Virus record (IMG/VR): IMGVR_UViG_3300037070_002091
Span: 1 to 51,987 of that record
DNA length: 51,987 nt
Strand: one strand, 5' to 3'
From: a virus
Shown: in pieces, positions 24,594 through 32,533 of the stretch
How positions within the stretch are numbered: position 1 is the first letter of the stretch
Layout of the letters: every line of letters starts with the position of its first letter
Notes under the pieces: generated by a model
Told to the model about the DNA's origin: nothing
Database searches by the model: none
What the model saw: the letters and a program-made list of their open reading frames with translations, nothing else
Made by a program: the position numbers and the translations under genes

Positions 24594-25931
24594 ATGTCAA
24601 CGCACGGGGCACGCGAGCACGCACGCTGGAGCGCATCATCGAGCGCGCGGAACTTCGCGTGTCCCGGGGCGCTGGCGCTCATCGAGAAGATGGGCTTCGT
24701 CGACAAGGAGAGCCGTGCCGCGGCATGGGGCACGGTCTGCCACCAGGTTGCAGAGATATGCCTCCACGACGGCAAGGACGCTGCGGACTTCGTCGGCTCG
24801 ACCGTCACGGCGAAGGACTTCTCCTTCGAGTTCGACGACGAGATGGCCGAGACGACGCAGGTCTTCCTCGACTACGTGCGCGGCCGGATGGAGGAGTACG
24901 AGCAGACCGCTCGCGACGACGCGAACCCGCACGAGACCAGCCCCGCCACCCTGCTCATCGAGCAGAAGTTCGACCTCGCCCCCCTCAACCCGCCCTTCGA
25001 GGCCGGCGGCACGGGCGACGCCGTCATGCTCTTCCCGGCGTGGGGGCTCATCGAGGTCGTCGACCTCAAGACGGGCCGGGGCTGGGTAGACGCCGTCGGC
25101 AACCCGCAGACCCGCACCTACGCCCTCGGCGCCGCCCTCGCCAACCCCGGCGCGTGGAGCGCTGTGAAGTCGACGATCGTGCAGCCCCGCGCCAGCGGCG
25201 ACCCCATCCGCAGTGAGACGATCGACGTTATCGACTTGATGGACTGGACGACCGACCTCATCGCTGCGATGAACGATTGCGGGGAGGCGATGGCGATGCT
25301 TGAGTGCGTCGGCGGCGTTGTCTTCGGCTCCCTCGATACGGAGGAGGAATGGGCCGCGGGATATCTGCGCCCCGGCGACCACTGCCACGACACCTATTGC
25401 CCCGCAGCGAAGGCCTGCCCGGCCCTAGAGGCCCGCGCGCTGGCCGCCGCCCGCACGCTCTTGCAGCCGATCGCCGACGGTGAGTTCGCCGTCCCGACGC
25501 CGCCGGAGCCGCGCACGCTGCCCATTGAGAAGATCGTCGCCGTCCTCGACGCCGCAGACATGATCGAGGGCTGGCTCAACAGCGTCCGCGCCTACGCTCG
25601 TGAACTCGTCGAGGGGGGCGTGCCAGTGGGCAACTACATCCTCGTCGACAAGCAGGCGCGACGGAAGTGGAAGGACGCTGACGCCCCGGCGAATGTCGCA
25701 GCGGAAATCTCCAAGACGACGCACATCTCGACGAGCGCCTGCTTCACCGAACCAGTGCTCAAGAGCCCCGCGCAGATTGACGCCCTTGTTGGGAAAACCG
25801 GGGCGAAGCTCATCACCGACCTGTGGACCAAAGAGAGCAGCGGCACGAACCTCGTGCGCTCCGACAAGACGACGCGCCCGGCCGCGCTGCCGGCCTCGCA
25901 GAAATTCTTCCAACCCATCAACGAGGAGTAA
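24594..25931 (+). CDS. DUF2800 PD-(D/E)XK nuclease (Cas4/RecB-like), probable Fe-S cluster
   Basis: A 445-residue product from the ATG at 24594; the open frame upstream crosses the previous gene. Nuclease motifs: GTVCHQVAE (His50), GGTGDAVM (Asp142) and IEVVDLKTG (Asp157, Lys159). Cys23 near the start and Cys264, Cys269 and Cys275 (CHDTYCPAAKAC) match the one-plus-three Cys layout of the 4Fe-4S cluster in AddB and Cas4. The family sits next to DUF2815 SSB and a family A polymerase in many phages, as here, and is thought to resect DNA ends for recombination-dependent replication. Confidence 0.85.
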   Translation: MSTHGAREHARWSASSSARNFACPGALALIEKMGFVDKESRAAAWGTVCHQVAEICLHDGKDAADFVGSTVTAKDFSFEFDDEMAETTQVFLDYVRGRMEEYEQTARDDANPHETSPATLLIEQKFDLAPLNPPFEAGGTGDAVMLFPAWGLIEVVDLKTGRGWVDAVGNPQTRTYALGAALANPGAWSAVKSTIVQPRASGDPIRSETIDVIDLMDWTTDLIAAMNDCGEAMAMLECVGGVVFGSLDTEEEWAAGYLRPGDHCHDTYCPAAKACPALEARALAAARTLLQPIADGEFAVPTPPEPRTLPIEKIVAVLDAADMIEGWLNSVRAYARELVEGGVPVGNYILVDKQARRKWKDADAPANVAAEISKTTHISTSACFTEPVLKSPAQIDALVGKTGAKLITDLWTKESSGTNLVRSDKTTRPAALPASQKFFQPINEE

Positions 25932-25936
25932 CCCCT

Positions 25937-26575
25937 ATGGCTGCATCCAAGATGTACCGCACCGAGCACTTCCGGGGTCCGCTGATGCGGGTCTCCTACG
26001 CCTGGCAGCTGTTCAAGCTGCGCGAGGACGAAGGCTACCGCCCAAGCTACGGCTGCACCCTGATTGCGCCGAACGACGGCTTCGGCCCGATCATCGAGAG
26101 GGTCAAGGAAGTCGTCGTCGGCCAGTGGGGCGAGACCAAGGGGCCGGAGAAGTGGAAGGCAGGGCTCATCAAGAACCCTATCCTCCCGGGTGACGGCAAG
26201 GAGGCGCGGGCCAAGGATACGGGTGAGCTTCACCCCGGCATGGGGGAGGACGTGAAGTTCATCCGCGTCACCAGCGGCGCCGAGCGCAAGCCACTGATCT
26301 TCGCCAAGGACGCCGTGACGCGCATCGACGACCCCGAGGATCTGCCCTCCGGCTCCTGGGTCTATCCTGTGCTCAACTGCTTCGCATGGCACAACGACAA
26401 AAACGGCGACGGCGTCGGCATCGGGCTCGAGATGATCCAGCTCGCCAAGATCGCCACTGGCGATGAAATCCTCGGCGGTAGCGGTCGGTCCGATCCGTCG
26501 AAGTTCTTCGAAGCGATCAAGGACGACTCGGGCGGCGAGAGCAAGCCCGCGTCGGCCGCCGACCTCTTCGGCTAG
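25937..26575 (+). CDS. DUF2815 single-stranded DNA-binding protein (T7 gp2.5-like)
   Basis: A 212-residue product, ATG at 25937. It has the DUF2815 layout: an opening strand with TEHFRGPLMRVSYAWQLF, a long OB-type beta body (SYGCTLIAPNDGF, SGSWVYPVLNCFAWHNDKNGDGVGIGLEMIQL) and an acidic tail ending SAADLFG. The acidic-aromatic tail is functionally important in SSBs, binding polymerase and helicase. Paired with the DUF2800 nuclease upstream, as usual. Its terminal tripeptide resembles the EDIFG tails of other proteins in this genome. Confidence 0.85.
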   Translation: MAASKMYRTEHFRGPLMRVSYAWQLFKLREDEGYRPSYGCTLIAPNDGFGPIIERVKEVVVGQWGETKGPEKWKAGLIKNPILPGDGKEARAKDTGELHPGMGEDVKFIRVTSGAERKPLIFAKDAVTRIDDPEDLPSGSWVYPVLNCFAWHNDKNGDGVGIGLEMIQLAKIATGDEILGGSGRSDPSKFFEAIKDDSGGESKPASAADLFG

Positions 26576-26608
26576 AAACCCGCAGAAAGGAGAACTTGCA
26601 TGGAGCCT

Positions 26609-26630
26609 TGGCGGCCGACACCGGCCGCCA
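26609..26630 (+). terminator. GC-rich perfect hairpin between SSB and the next gene
   Basis: A perfect 9-bp stem (26609-26617 with 26622-26630) with a 4-nt loop, about 35 nt after the SSB stop. No T-run follows. It could lower transcription into the polymerase genes or protect the SSB mRNA. An ATG at 26600 with a strong AAAGGAG just upstream might encode a leader peptide reading into it. Confidence 0.5.
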
Positions 26631-26651
26631 CCCCTTCCCCGGAGAAACCCC

Positions 26652-26891
26652 ATGACCCTCCACGACATCGCCAAGAGTTTCATCGGCATGGACGCGGCCA
26701 TGCTCTCGTTCTCCTACGTCAACGGGCGCTGGCAGGCCAACCTCCGGCTCGCGCGCAGCAGCGGGTGGAAGATCGCCACCGAGGACACGATCGAGGCGGC
26801 CATCGCCGCTGTGCTCGTGCTTGGGCGCGCTGAGGCTGACGCCTACGCGCGACCCGCGCCGCCCGTCGAGGAAGAGGACATCTTCGGATGA
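26652..26891 (+). CDS. Small protein with shared acidic-Phe C-terminus
   Basis: A 79-residue product; ATG at 26652 with CCGGAG before it. The fold appears to be beta-hairpin plus helix (AAMLSFSYVNGRWQANLRLAR, EDTIEAAIAAVLVLG), then a linker and the tail VEEEDIFG. It resembles the protein at 31251 in length, the Ser-Tyr strand start and the tail, so the two may be paralogs. ATGA-coupled to the next gene. Confidence 0.65.
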   Translation: MTLHDIAKSFIGMDAAMLSFSYVNGRWQANLRLARSSGWKIATEDTIEAAIAAVLVLGRAEADAYARPAPPVEEEDIFG

Positions 26892-27277
26892 CCGGGGAAG
26901 AGACGATGCGGCATATCCGCGAGGACACGCCGCTCAACAAACTCCGGGCGCTTTTCTCCTCGGAGTGCGGGCGGATAGAACAAGCCGGGATGCAACGGAC
27001 CCCGCTAGGCCCCGTCGAAATGCGCGCGATGGAGTTCGACGCGATAGCTCGCATCATGCGCGCGGCGGGGATGACCCTTGACGAGTTCGGCGCCCTGCTG
27101 CGCGAGCACGAGGTCGAAGCCTTCACGCTGCGCGTCGAACGCGGCTGCTGGGTAGCCAGCGTGCGCCGCGGGCATGCCGTCACCTGCGGGCGCCTCTCGG
27201 CTTCGGCCGAGGCCGCGATCCTCGATGCCTTGCATTTCGACCAGACCCCCGTGCCGAACGAGGACGTCTTCGGGTGA
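26888..27277 (+). CDS. Small protein with shared acidic-Phe C-terminus
   Basis: A 129-residue product coupled by ATGA upstream and GTGA to the polymerase. N-terminal helices (IREDTPLNKLRALFSSECGRIEQAG; EMRAMEFDAIARIMRAAGMTLDEF) and a C-terminal strand-helix (TLRVERGCWVASVRRGHAVTCG) whose pattern recalls the small protein at 26652, with the tail PNEDVFG. Position right before the polymerase hints at a replisome accessory factor. Confidence 0.65.
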   Translation: MTGEETMRHIREDTPLNKLRALFSSECGRIEQAGMQRTPLGPVEMRAMEFDAIARIMRAAGMTLDEFGALLREHEVEAFTLRVERGCWVASVRRGHAVTCGRLSASAEAAILDALHFDQTPVPNEDVFG

Positions 27278-29343
27278 TCTTCCTCGACTACGAAACGCGC
27301 TCCACCGTCGATCTCAAAAAAGCCGGCGCGCACCGCTACGCCGAGGACCCGACGACCGACATCTGGTGCGCCTGCTACGCCCTCGATGACGGCCCCGTGA
27401 AGACCTGGGTGCCGGGCGATCCCTGCCCTGACGAAATATTCGACGCCGTGCTCGCTGGCGACACTATCAGCGGGTGGAACGTCGCTTTCGAGAAGGCGAT
27501 CTGGCGGGCGATCTCAGGCCCTCGCTACGACTGGCCCGTCCCGCTCCCCGAGCAGTTCGATGACACGGCTGCGGCGGCCGCCGCAATGGGCCTGCCGCGT
27601 AACCTCGGCGACGCCACGAAGGCAATGGGCAGCGTCCACGAGAAGGACGACGCCGGGCACCGCCTGATGATGCAGATGGCTAGACCGCGGCGCGGCGGCG
27701 AGGGCCTGCGCTGGTGGGATGACGACGAGCGCAAGGGCAGGCTCTTCGATTACTGCGCCGATGACGTGCATGCCGAGCGCGAGATGCGCCGGCTACTCGT
27801 CCCCCTGCCCCCTGAGGAACGCGAGACGTGGCTTTTTGACCAGCGGATGAACGATCGCGGCGTCGCCCTGGACCTCCCCCTCATCCACGCGCTCCTGCGC
27901 ATCGTCGACCAGGAGAAAAAACGCCTCGACGACCTGATGGCAGACGTCACGAACGGCGCGGTGACAGCCTGCACCCAGGTCGCCCGGCTGTCCGCGTGGC
28001 TGCGCGAGCAAGGCGTTCCAGCTGAAAGCTTGGCCAAGGCTGCGATCGAAGACCTGCTGCTCGACGTGTGGATGCCGGAGCGAGCACGCGAGGCCATCCT
28101 CCTGCGCAAGGAGGCGGCCAAGTCCTCGACGGCCAAGCTGCAGGCCATGCTCAACTGCGTCTGCGCCGACGGCCGCGCCCGAGGCCTCCACCTCTACCAC
28201 GGCGCGGGGACCGGCAGATGGAGCGGCAGGCTCATCCAGCCGCAAAACATGCCGCGGGGCACTGGCACCGTCGACGACCCCGAGGCCGCCGCAGAGGACT
28301 TTCTGCACGGCGACGCGGGCTGGATCAGGCTCCTCTATGGCAACCCCATGTCGGCTGTCTCCGACATGCTGCGCGCCTGCTTGGTAGGGAAGCGCCTCCT
28401 TGCCGCCGACTTCTCCGCGATCGAGGGCCGCGTCACGGCCTGGCTCGCCGGCGAGGCGTGGAAGATCGAGGCCTTCGAAGCGGCTGACGCCGGGACTGGC
28501 CCCGGTATCTACGAGCTCACGGCTGCGGGGATTCTCTCGAAGGACATCACCGCCGTCACGAAGGCCGAGAGGCAGGCCTACGGGAAGGTGCCTGAGCTGG
28601 CGCTCGGCTTCCAGGGCGGCGTCAGCGCCTTTGACTCAATGGCCCGTGTCTACGCCGTCGACATGGCCGACGCCTACGAGCCCCTGATGCGCACGACGGA
28701 TGACGAGGTTTGGACGCGGGCGGAGAAACGCTACGCCGAGTGCCTCGAGCGCCTGGACACCGGCACCGACACGATGACGCGCGAGGCCTGGATCGCCTCT
28801 GAGGTGACGAAGGTGCTCTGGCGCAAGAAGCACCCGGCGACGGTGGCGCTGTGGAAGGGGCTAGAGGAAGCGGCCTTCGATGCCGTGCTCGCCCCTGGCA
28901 ACGTCATCAGCTTCCGCGGCATCGGCTTCGTCGTGAAGCGCGGGTTCCTCTGGTGCAAGCTGCCGAGCAGCCGGTGCCTGGCCTACGGCTCGCCCAAGAT
29001 CCAGGATCGGAAGCAGCCTTGGGGCGCGGTCAAGGCCGTCGTGACCGCGCTGGGCGTCGACAGCACCACGAAGCGGTGGCTGAGGTTCGCGCTCTACGGC
29101 GGGCTCATCACGGAGAACTGCGTCCAGGCCATCGCCCGCGACGTCATGCGCGACGGGATGCTCGCTGTCGAGGCAGCAGGATACCCCGTCGTCCTCACGG
29201 TGCATGACGAGGCCGTGGCCGAGGTAGACGAGGGCTTCGGCGGCGTGGAGGACTTCGAGCGCCTTCTCGCCACGACAGCGCCGTGGGCTGCCGGGCTGCC
29301 CGTCGTCGCAAGCGGATTCGAGGCAAAGAGGTACAGGAAGTGA
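27274..29343 (+). CDS. DNA polymerase, family A, with 3'-5' exonuclease
   Basis: A 689-residue product from GTG at 27274 (GTGA overlap; begins MIFLDYETRS). Exonuclease: Asp5 and Glu7 in DYETRS, Asn69-Glu73 region GWNVAFEK, and DYCADD at about 159-164. Polymerase: GRWSGRLIQPQN (314-325), motif A LLAADFSAIEGR with Asp379, motif B region TKAERQAYGK and ALGFQGG, and motif C TVHDEAVAEV with Asp645. No 5' nuclease domain; length is short, as for phage pol A. It is the replicative polymerase, working with the SSB upstream and the primase-helicase at 36650. Confidence 0.95.
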   Translation: MIFLDYETRSTVDLKKAGAHRYAEDPTTDIWCACYALDDGPVKTWVPGDPCPDEIFDAVLAGDTISGWNVAFEKAIWRAISGPRYDWPVPLPEQFDDTAAAAAAMGLPRNLGDATKAMGSVHEKDDAGHRLMMQMARPRRGGEGLRWWDDDERKGRLFDYCADDVHAEREMRRLLVPLPPEERETWLFDQRMNDRGVALDLPLIHALLRIVDQEKKRLDDLMADVTNGAVTACTQVARLSAWLREQGVPAESLAKAAIEDLLLDVWMPERAREAILLRKEAAKSSTAKLQAMLNCVCADGRARGLHLYHGAGTGRWSGRLIQPQNMPRGTGTVDDPEAAAEDFLHGDAGWIRLLYGNPMSAVSDMLRACLVGKRLLAADFSAIEGRVTAWLAGEAWKIEAFEAADAGTGPGIYELTAAGILSKDITAVTKAERQAYGKVPELALGFQGGVSAFDSMARVYAVDMADAYEPLMRTTDDEVWTRAEKRYAECLERLDTGTDTMTREAWIASEVTKVLWRKKHPATVALWKGLEEAAFDAVLAPGNVISFRGIGFVVKRGFLWCKLPSSRCLAYGSPKIQDRKQPWGAVKAVVTALGVDSTTKRWLRFALYGGLITENCVQAIARDVMRDGMLAVEAAGYPVVLTVHDEAVAEVDEGFGGVEDFERLLATTAPWAAGLPVVASGFEAKRYRK

Positions 29344-30077
29344 ACCAGCTCCTCGTCGGGGATTGTCGCGAGGTGCTCGCCACACTGCCCGCTGCCTCGA
29401 TCGACTGCATCATTGCCGATCCGCCCTACCAGCAGACCAGCCTCGAATGGGATCGTTGGCCTGCTGGGTGGCCCGCCGCCTGCCGCCGCGTGCTCAAGCC
29501 GTCGGGCAGCATGTGGGTCTTCGGCTCGCTGCGCATGTTCACGGAGCGGTGGCCGGAGTTCGCCGGCTGGCGCTTCGCCCAAGACATCGTCTGGGAGAAG
29601 CACAACGGCAGCGGCTTTCATGCCGACCGCTTCCGCCGCGTACACGAGCAGGCAGCGCAGTTTTACCGCGATGACGCTCCTTGGTCTGGGGTCTACAAGG
29701 CCCCGGTCACGACGCCAGACGCAGTTGCGAAGTCGGTCAAGCGCAGGACCAGCCGCAGCCCCGCCCATATGGGGCGCATCGGAGACGGGGTCTACGATTC
29801 CGAAGACGGCGGTCCCCGGCTTATGCGCAGCGTCGTCTACTGTCGCTCAGAGCACAGGCGGGCGATCCACCCTACCCAGAAACCAACGGGCATCGTCGAG
29901 CCGCTGATCCTGAACGCCTGCCCGCCGGGGGGCGTGATCCTCGACCCCTTCTTCGGTTCGGGAACCACCGGCGAGGTGGCAGCTGCCTTCGGCCGGGGGT
30001 GCATCGGCATCGAGGCCCGGGAGGACTACGCAGCCCTCGCGCGCGCCCGCCTCGGCATCGAGGACGTCTTCGCCTGA
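29340..30077 (+). CDS. DNA methyltransferase (N6-adenine or N4-cytosine, beta class)
   Basis: A 245-residue product from GTG at 29340 (overlap with polymerase stop). Catalytic DPPY at 27-30 comes first and the AdoMet motif LDPFFGSGTTG at about 201-211 last, the beta-class order. HPTQKP also fits this family. The segment between them (HMGRIGDGVYD, RRAIHPTQKP) includes the target-recognition region. No restriction enzyme is adjacent, so it is probably an orphan methylase protecting phage DNA or marking it for regulation. The C-terminus GIEDVFA is another copy of the shared tail. Confidence 0.9.
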   Translation: MNQLLVGDCREVLATLPAASIDCIIADPPYQQTSLEWDRWPAGWPAACRRVLKPSGSMWVFGSLRMFTERWPEFAGWRFAQDIVWEKHNGSGFHADRFRRVHEQAAQFYRDDAPWSGVYKAPVTTPDAVAKSVKRRTSRSPAHMGRIGDGVYDSEDGGPRLMRSVVYCRSEHRRAIHPTQKPTGIVEPLILNACPPGGVILDPFFGSGTTGEVAAAFGRGCIGIEAREDYAALARARLGIEDVFA

Positions 30078-30106
30078 TTGACACTGACATACGCCTGACA
30101 TACATT
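30078..30106 (+). promoter_or_regulatory. Plus-strand promoter P2 of the TGACATAC family
   Basis: TTGACA (30078-30083), 17-nt spacer, TACATT (30101-30106), starting on the stop codon of the methylase. The spacer contains CTGACATACGC followed by CTGACA; a further GACATAC lies at 30109. The 11-bp step places half-sites on one face of DNA. Drives the small-gene chain from 30144. Confidence 0.72.
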
Positions 30107-30143
30107 AAGACATACACAACGAATCATCAGGAGACCTCGCCCC

Positions 30144-30437
30144 GTGTCCTCCCCCCTCTACATCCTCACTGCCTTGACGCTCGCAACCCCGGTGCTCGCC
30201 GCCGACGCGACCTTCAAGATGGACTGCGCGCTAGGCGCCGTTCCCCGCCCCCCTATCATCGTGTTGGGAGAGGACGGCGGCGCGTCGCGCTGGGCGGTCA
30301 CGGTGGACGAGGACGGTCGCTGGGTGCTCCTCGCGCTGCCCACGCAGGACACGGTCTGCCGCGTCGACAGTGGAACCTTCCTCGGGCTCGACATCGAGAA
30401 CTTTAGCCTTCGGAGCAAGAAGGAGCCGTCACTGTAA
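30144..30437 (+). CDS. Small exported (periplasmic) protein
   Basis: A 97-residue product; GTG start with AGGAG about 10 nt upstream and the P2 promoter before it. Residues 1-20 (PLYILTALTLATPVLAAD) look like a Sec signal with cleavage after VLA-A. The mature part has two Cys (MDCALG, DTVCRVD) likely in a disulfide. First gene of an early transcript, so it may be an envelope-acting early protein, such as superinfection exclusion; untested. TAATG couples to the next gene. Confidence 0.65.
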   Translation: MSSPLYILTALTLATPVLAADATFKMDCALGAVPRPPIIVLGEDGGASRWAVTVDEDGRWVLLALPTQDTVCRVDSGTFLGLDIENFSLRSKKEPSL

Positions 30438-30640
30438 TGCCCATCTTCCCTGGTTCCCGAGCCTGGTGGGTTGCCCGGCGGAAGCGCGACGTCGCAGACC
30501 GCGCCGAACTCATCGCGGCGGTCGAGGCGCTGTTGGCTGACGTCGGCATGGCGACGGAGCCCGGGCTCGCCGAACGGTTTTCCGACGCCTTGATCGAAGC
30601 CGACTGGTTCAAATTCCACGAGGAAGACGAGAATGCCTAG
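30437..30640 (+). CDS. Small hypothetical protein
   Basis: A 67-residue product, helical and charged (RKRDVADRAELIAAVEALLADVGM, FKFHEEDENA). It starts on the A of the previous TAA and overlaps the next gene. Part of a chain of nine coupled small genes. No family recognised. Confidence 0.6.
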   Translation: MPIFPGSRAWWVARRKRDVADRAELIAAVEALLADVGMATEPGLAERFSDALIEADWFKFHEEDENA

Positions 30641-30842
30641 ACCCCGCCAGCAGACCACCATGCGCCTCGCGCCCGACCTGCTCGCGGCGCTCCGGCAGGC
30701 CGCTCACCGCCGCGGCGTGACGCGCTCGCGCCTCGTCGAACTCGTGCTCATCGACTTCGTGAACGGCACCCGGCGGAGCAAGCCGCAGCTCAACGCCAGC
30801 GGCCAGACCCCGACCCTTGACGATGAAGGAGTGTTCCAGTGA
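30633..30842 (+). CDS. Ribbon-helix-helix (Arc/CopG-like) DNA-binding protein
   Basis: A 69-residue product. RQQTTMRLAPDLLAALRQAAHRRGVTRSRLVELVLIDF has the RHH form: one strand (TTMRL), helix A, a GVTRS turn, and helix B. It would bind DNA as a dimer and could regulate the P2 promoter just upstream. The C-terminus LDDEGVFQ resembles the shared acidic-Phe tails in degenerate form. GTGA-coupled to the next gene. Confidence 0.75.
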   Translation: MPRPRQQTTMRLAPDLLAALRQAAHRRGVTRSRLVELVLIDFVNGTRRSKPQLNASGQTPTLDDEGVFQ

Positions 30843-31063
30843 CCCGCATCCTGCCCCGCCTGACCGACCTTCGCCTCTCGGTGCTCGGCATCGAATTTGG
30901 CCTCGACGACAACGATAAGCAGGCCATTCGCGACATGCGCCAAATCGTCATCGGCAAGGGACCGATCCGGAAGTGCGACCTGTTCATCGACACGACCTGT
31001 GTCCGTCCGAGCGAGGCCCGCGCGCTCTACAAGGTGCTGCGCAAGAAGGGTCTGGGCGCATGA
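30839..31063 (+). CDS. Small hypothetical protein
   Basis: A 74-residue product from GTG, coupled both ways. It has basic segments and KCDLFIDTTCVRPSEARALYKVLRKKG, an opening strand then helix. Position after an RHH gene allows a toxin-antitoxin pair, but no toxin family is recognised and I do not call one. Confidence 0.6.
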   Translation: MTRILPRLTDLRLSVLGIEFGLDDNDKQAIRDMRQIVIGKGPIRKCDLFIDTTCVRPSEARALYKVLRKKGLGA

Positions 31064-31254
31064 GGCATCCCGAGCGCCTGCGCGACCGCGACTGGATGGC
31101 CAAGGCCTACGCCAAGGGCAGCACCAACTCGATCGCCGCGGAGACCGGCTACACCCCGACCCAGGTCCGCAAATGGCTCCACAAGCATCGCATCCCGGTG
31201 CGGCCGTCGACCGGCAACAGCCTACTGTCTTACAGCTTACGGGCTCGCGCATGA
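31060..31254 (+). CDS. Small helix-turn-helix protein
   Basis: A 64-residue product, ATG at 31060 (ATGA). WMAKAYAKGSTNSIAAETGYTPTQVRKWLHKHRIPVR is a homeodomain-like HTH of the transposase/resolvase kind (S-x-A-A-x-x-G-x-T...V-R-K-W). Basic overall. Likely a regulator or a small DNA-binding factor of the early region. Confidence 0.7.
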   Translation: MRHPERLRDRDWMAKAYAKGSTNSIAAETGYTPTQVRKWLHKHRIPVRPSTGNSLLSYSLRARA

Positions 31255-31454
31255 CTTTCGACGACCTCCGCGCCGCGCATCCTGACCTGGGCTTCGCACT
31301 CTACGCCTACTCGGCAGGCGAGCCCGTGACGCTCGAGGTCATCGACGCCGACAAGAGCTACACTTTCACCGGCTGGTCGGCCTCAGCCGCCATAGCCGCC
31401 GCCTTCCCTGAACCCGAGCCCGCAGTCCAAGAAGAAGAGGACATTTTCTCATGA
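31251..31454 (+). CDS. Small protein with shared acidic-Phe C-terminus
   Basis: A 67-residue product, ATGA-coupled on both sides. LGFALYAYSAGEPVTLEVIDADKSYTFTGWSASAAIAAAF is a beta-hairpin plus helix, then a Pro-Glu linker and the tail EEEDIFS. Same layout as the 79-residue protein at 26652, so probably a diverged copy. The fold-plus-linker-plus-tail design suggests an adaptor that docks to a common partner. Confidence 0.6.
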   Translation: MTFDDLRAAHPDLGFALYAYSAGEPVTLEVIDADKSYTFTGWSASAAIAAAFPEPEPAVQEEEDIFS

Positions 31455-31531
31455 TGCTCATCTACGCCCTCGGCTTCACCTGCATCGTCATGGCGCCGCT
31501 TTTCATCATGGCCTTCTACAACTTCGGGTGA
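31451..31531 (+). CDS. 26-residue single-span membrane peptide
   Basis: Begins in the previous stop (ATGA) and ends in the GTGA of the next gene, which supports translation. Residues 2-23 (LIYALGFTCIVMAPLFIMAF) are a membrane helix. Too short for most gene callers. Role unknown; small membrane peptides can act in lysis timing or envelope exclusion. Confidence 0.5.
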   Translation: MMLIYALGFTCIVMAPLFIMAFYNFG

Positions 31532-31824
31532 CAATCATGCCCTACATCTACTACCTCGGCAGCCCCCTCGAAGTCTTCCCCAGCGTGCTCCACCGGTACA
31601 AGCTCGAACCCGGTGCGCGCATCGAGGATCCCAAGGTCTACGCCCGCCTCGTTAGAGACCAAGCCATCGCCCAGCGCACGGCTTGGGGACTGCACCACTC
31701 TCATCACTGGAGCCCCGACATGCGCGACGAAAACGACGACGGCAACTTCTTCCAAGGCCTGCTCATCGCCTTCCTGCTCTCGCTGCCTGTCTGGCTTCCC
31801 TTGCTGTTCTGGCTGTTTGGTTAG
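31528..31824 (+). CDS. Membrane protein with C-terminal anchor
   Basis: A 98-residue product from GTG at 31528 (ATG at 31537 is an alternative start). A soluble domain (IYYLGSPLEVFPSVLHRY, WGLHHSHHWSPDMRDEND with clustered His) ends in a membrane helix at about 76-97 (GLLIAFLLSLPVWLPLLFWLFG). The order resembles tail-anchored proteins. Follows the membrane peptide, suggesting the two work together. Confidence 0.6.
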   Translation: MTIMPYIYYLGSPLEVFPSVLHRYKLEPGARIEDPKVYARLVRDQAIAQRTAWGLHHSHHWSPDMRDENDDGNFFQGLLIAFLLSLPVWLPLLFWLFG

Positions 31825-31833
31825 GAGCCCGAC

Positions 31834-32043
31834 ATGACTCGCCTTCCCCGGACGCACCCTGACCCCGGCACGCGTGTCCAGTTCCTCGAGGCCACGATAA
31901 CCCGGGCCGCGCGGACCCTGAACACCTGGTACGCCCTGAGCGTTCTCGGAAGCGCGCCCACGGCCCTACAACTCTATGACCTCTCACTGGAGCTCCGAGG
32001 CGCAGCCGATGCCCCTGCTCCCGCCCTGGACAGCGCGCCATGA
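31834..32043 (+). CDS. Small hypothetical protein
   Basis: A 69-residue product with AGGAG upstream. Helical (FLEATITRAARTLNTWYALSVLG, ALQLYDLSLELRGAAD), no membrane segment, ATGA-coupled to the next. No family recognised. Confidence 0.55.
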   Translation: MTRLPRTHPDPGTRVQFLEATITRAARTLNTWYALSVLGSAPTALQLYDLSLELRGAADAPAPALDSAP

Positions 32044-32222
32044 GAAACACCGACGAGGTGTGGAACGAGGCGATCGAGGCCGCGGCCCAGGAGGTCAATC
32101 TGAGTTGCGGGGGGCTGGATCACCTACTTGTTGAGCGCATCCGCGCCCTGAAAAAGCCCGCCCCGACACCACGGAGACTGCCGCCGGCGGCCTACCGCGA
32201 AATTGACCCCTTCGAGCCATGA
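32040..32222 (+). CDS. Small hypothetical protein
   Basis: A 60-residue product (EVWNEAIEAAAQEVNL, DHLLVERIRALKK), helical then Pro-rich, ending DPFEP. ATGA-coupled on both sides. No family recognised. Confidence 0.55.
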   Translation: MRNTDEVWNEAIEAAAQEVNLSCGGLDHLLVERIRALKKPAPTPRRLPPAAYREIDPFEP

Positions 32223-32530
32223 ACCCCTTCCGCGGCACCTTCACCGTCAAGCCGCACCACTGGCGGCGCTGGGCGGAGATCCGCGCCGCGGCCACCCCAG
32301 GCCACTCGTGCGGGGTGCCAGCATTCCTCGACGCCCTCATCGGCCTGGAGCGCGTCAACTGGGTTGAATGGAAGGACGGCGCGGGCGGCGAGTGGGGGTT
32401 CTACTGGCCGATAGGCGCCAAGCCGCCCCGCAGCATGCCCGAGCATCTTTACGCCACTTGGCTCGCCACCGAAATCGAGCGCGCCGTAGCCCAGCGCGCG
32501 TCCCTTTCCCCCGATCTCAGGAGACACTGA
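32219..32530 (+). CDS. Small Trp-rich hypothetical protein
   Basis: A 103-residue product with many Trp (HHWRRWAEI, WVEWKDG, WGFYWPIG, YATWLATEIERA). Soluble. ATGA-coupled upstream. No family recognised. Confidence 0.55.
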   Translation: MNPFRGTFTVKPHHWRRWAEIRAAATPGHSCGVPAFLDALIGLERVNWVEWKDGAGGEWGFYWPIGAKPPRSMPEHLYATWLATEIERAVAQRASLSPDLRRH

Positions 32531-32533
32531 CAG

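Noticed and set aside
24636-25388. Minus-strand open frame of 250 codons opposite the DUF2800 nuclease
   Set aside because: Shadow of the plus-strand gene, without start signals; the plus-strand frame has all catalytic motifs.
26600-26833. 77-codon open frame with a strong ribosome site
   Set aside because: Most of it runs out of frame through the well-supported tagged gene at 26652; at best a leader peptide, reported under findings.
30633-31063. RHH protein plus next small gene considered as a toxin-antitoxin pair
   Set aside because: The second protein matches no toxin pattern I know and both are part of a longer coupled chain.
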